34,308 bases of DNA. Source: Isosphaeraceae bacterium. GTDB lineage: Bacteria > Planctomycetota > Planctomycetia > Isosphaerales > Isosphaeraceae. Within the stretch, counting starts at the first letter, position 1. Each line of letters starts with the position of its first letter. The translations under genes were made by a program, and so were the position numbers. Location: contig JARLIH010000461.1 in NCBI GenBank assembly GCA_031291845.1, positions 1 through 34,308 of the forward strand. Reading direction: 5' to 3'. The notes under the pieces are model-generated. The model worked only from the letters and a program-made list of their open reading frames with translations. It was not told where the DNA came from and made no database searches. This document shows, piece by piece, positions 33,257 through 34,308 of the stretch.

Positions 33257-34308
33257 CTAGAATTCCTTTGGACGCGTGTACTTTACACCGAGCTTGTCGA
33301 GCATGCGACAGGTGAGGTCGAGAGCCTCGCCAACTTCGGTGTCTTTGAGGCCCACGGCCCGGAGGTCGCTGACGATGTGACCGAGTTCCTCATTGATCGT
33401 TGAGCTCCACGGTTTCTGCCCCTTCGCGAGTCGTTCCCGTCTGCGCCGTTTCTGGAGCGTCGAGATCATCGTGTGAGGGAGCCCCTTTCCGTTCTCAAGG
33501 GTAATGGTAGGCGCGAGCTCTGGATCGTACTTGTATCGTGCGAGGTTGACTCTGGCCCATTTGTCCTGGAGCAAGTGATGTGATTGGAGTCTGTTGCCGT
33601 TAGTGCTCACACCTTTCGGCGATGGCTGCGACGCCTTGTGGGTCTTATTAAAGACGAAGTAAGGTCCAGTTTGCGCCGAGGCCTGTGTCCCGGTTGCGGC
33701 TGAATTGTTCCGATCTTGGACATGGCCGCTTCCCCCGCTCGGTGACGTGAACTCGCCGCCGTGGGCCAGGTGATAGCGGTTCCCGTGGCCTCCCGCCGGC
33801 TCGACGATGATCACGTCACCCGCCGCGGAACTCGTGGGTTTGTCGTAGCGGCGAGGCTTGCGCTTGGGGTCTTTCTTCGGCGTCTTGTCCTTTGGCTTCT
33901 TCGGCGGCTTCTCCTTTGGCGGCTTCTCAGGGCCGCCGCCGTCCGGGCGCTTACGATCGCGGCGCCGTTTTGCTTTGAGGACGCGATACCACGCGGCGAG
34001 CGTGCGGCGTTTTCTCGTCGGCGCTCGGGCTTCTCCACGAACGCCCTCGGGTTCGTCCGGCAGTAACCCGTTGTCTCGCGGCTCCTCGTCCGCCTGGCTC
34101 GGCTGCACCAGCGACCCCGGCAGCCAAGGCTCATCACCCCACGGCACCGCGCTGTACCCCAGGTGCGTCCGGTACTCGTTGATCGTCGCCGCGCCGCTAC
34201 GCAGACGCAGGTCGAACACCTGCGCTTCACGCTCCTCGTCGTCCTTCACCGGGTTGTCGAACGCCCACAGCAGGCGAGACCAGTCCTGACCCCGGCGACG
34301 ACCTTCCG
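33257..34308 (-). CDS. phage-portal-like protein fused to SHH-type nuclease toxin (partial)
   Basis: The frame is open to the window edge, so the N-terminus is missing. The visible 5' part (LLWAFDNPVKDDEEREAQ, RSGAATINEYRTHLGY, PWGDEPWLPGSLVQPS) resembles the C-terminal region of phage portal or head proteins. Next come a Lys/Pro-rich linker (PEKPPKEKPPKKPKDK), a Gly/Ser region, and a C-terminal domain with NRLQSHHLLQDKWARVN (SHH at 33575-33583), LPHTMIS and a basic helix. That end fits the SHH class of HNH/EndoVII-type toxin nucleases. Two SUKH genes follow. The portal assignment is from motif memory and moderate; the nuclease call is stronger because of the immunity context. Confidence 0.65.
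   Translation of the reverse strand, partial: EGRRRGQDWSRLLWAFDNPVKDDEEREAQVFDLRLRSGAATINEYRTHLGYSAVPWGDEPWLPGSLVQPSQADEEPRDNGLLPDEPEGVRGEARAPTRKRRTLAAWYRVLKAKRRRDRKRPDGGGPEKPPKEKPPKKPKDKTPKKDPKRKPRRYDKPTSSAAGDVIIVEPAGGHGNRYHLAHGGEFTSPSGGSGHVQDRNNSAATGTQASAQTGPYFVFNKTHKASQPSPKGVSTNGNRLQSHHLLQDKWARVNLARYKYDPELAPTITLENGKGLPHTMISTLQKRRRRERLAKGQKPWSSTINEELGHIVSDLRAVGLKDTEVGEALDLTCRMLDKLGVKYTRPKEF

Noticed and set aside
29750..34308. tRNA-Sec as an integration site for a prophage reaching the window edge
   Set aside because: No integrase and no second copy of the tRNA 3' end was seen in the window, so there is no sequence support.
1..34308. CRISPR array
   Set aside because: No regularly spaced direct repeats of array type were seen; the repeated sequences are inverted dyads.

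Overview
The window looks like a chromosomal segment of a high-GC planctomycete, probably of the Gemmatales/Isosphaerales type. The evidence is a set of lineage-typical families: a Tat-exported DUF1552 protein, a very large PVC-type membrane-bound dehydrogenase with HEAT repeats and a C-terminal heme c domain, two secreted proteins with the N-terminal planctomycete 'LEPR'-type motif (LEDRVYLS, LEERQLLSA), and several Tat-tagged proteins in small operons. Species cannot be assigned from sequence alone.

Layout. 0-3.4 kb: DUF1552 protein, an orphan DNA methyltransferase and a small membrane protein. 3.4-9.2 kb: leftward genes for a Tat-exported protein of unknown function, the PVC dehydrogenase/cytochrome and a neutral-ceramidase-like protein. 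9.4-19.7 kb: a catabolic-looking block with three different enolase-superfamily enzymes, a creatininase-family hydrolase, an ACS-type MFS transporter, an M19 dipeptidase, an FAD oxidoreductase, a small membrane protein and a small LEPR protein. One enolase gene, the transporter and the creatininase form a leftward operon with an ATGA overlap. 20-24 kb: a secreted matrixin protease, a ferritin-like diiron protein and a CAP-domain protein. 24.4-30.5 kb: two methionine sulfoxide reductases B (one membrane-anchored, one cytoplasmic), small hypothetical and regulatory genes (PilZ, HTH), a selenocysteine tRNA directly behind the second msrB, and a GNAT acetyltransferase. 30.8-32 kb: a sigma-70 family factor divergent from an HTH regulator. 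32.3-34.3 kb: a leftward module running off the window edge. It encodes a protein with a phage-portal-like segment, a Lys/Pro-rich linker and a C-terminal SHH-type nuclease domain, followed by two SUKH (SMI1/KNR4) immunity-like genes. This resembles a polymorphic toxin-immunity cassette mounted on a phage structural protein and is the most unusual system here.

Between genes lie several families of long imperfect inverted repeats: a CTGCGGAT type, a CACAGAG type, a GCGCCAAGATCGCCAAG type and a GAGCCCCGCAGGG type. Most have AT-rich cores. All of those seen lie on the 5' side of genes or between divergent genes, and none lies between convergent genes. One copy nests one family inside another.
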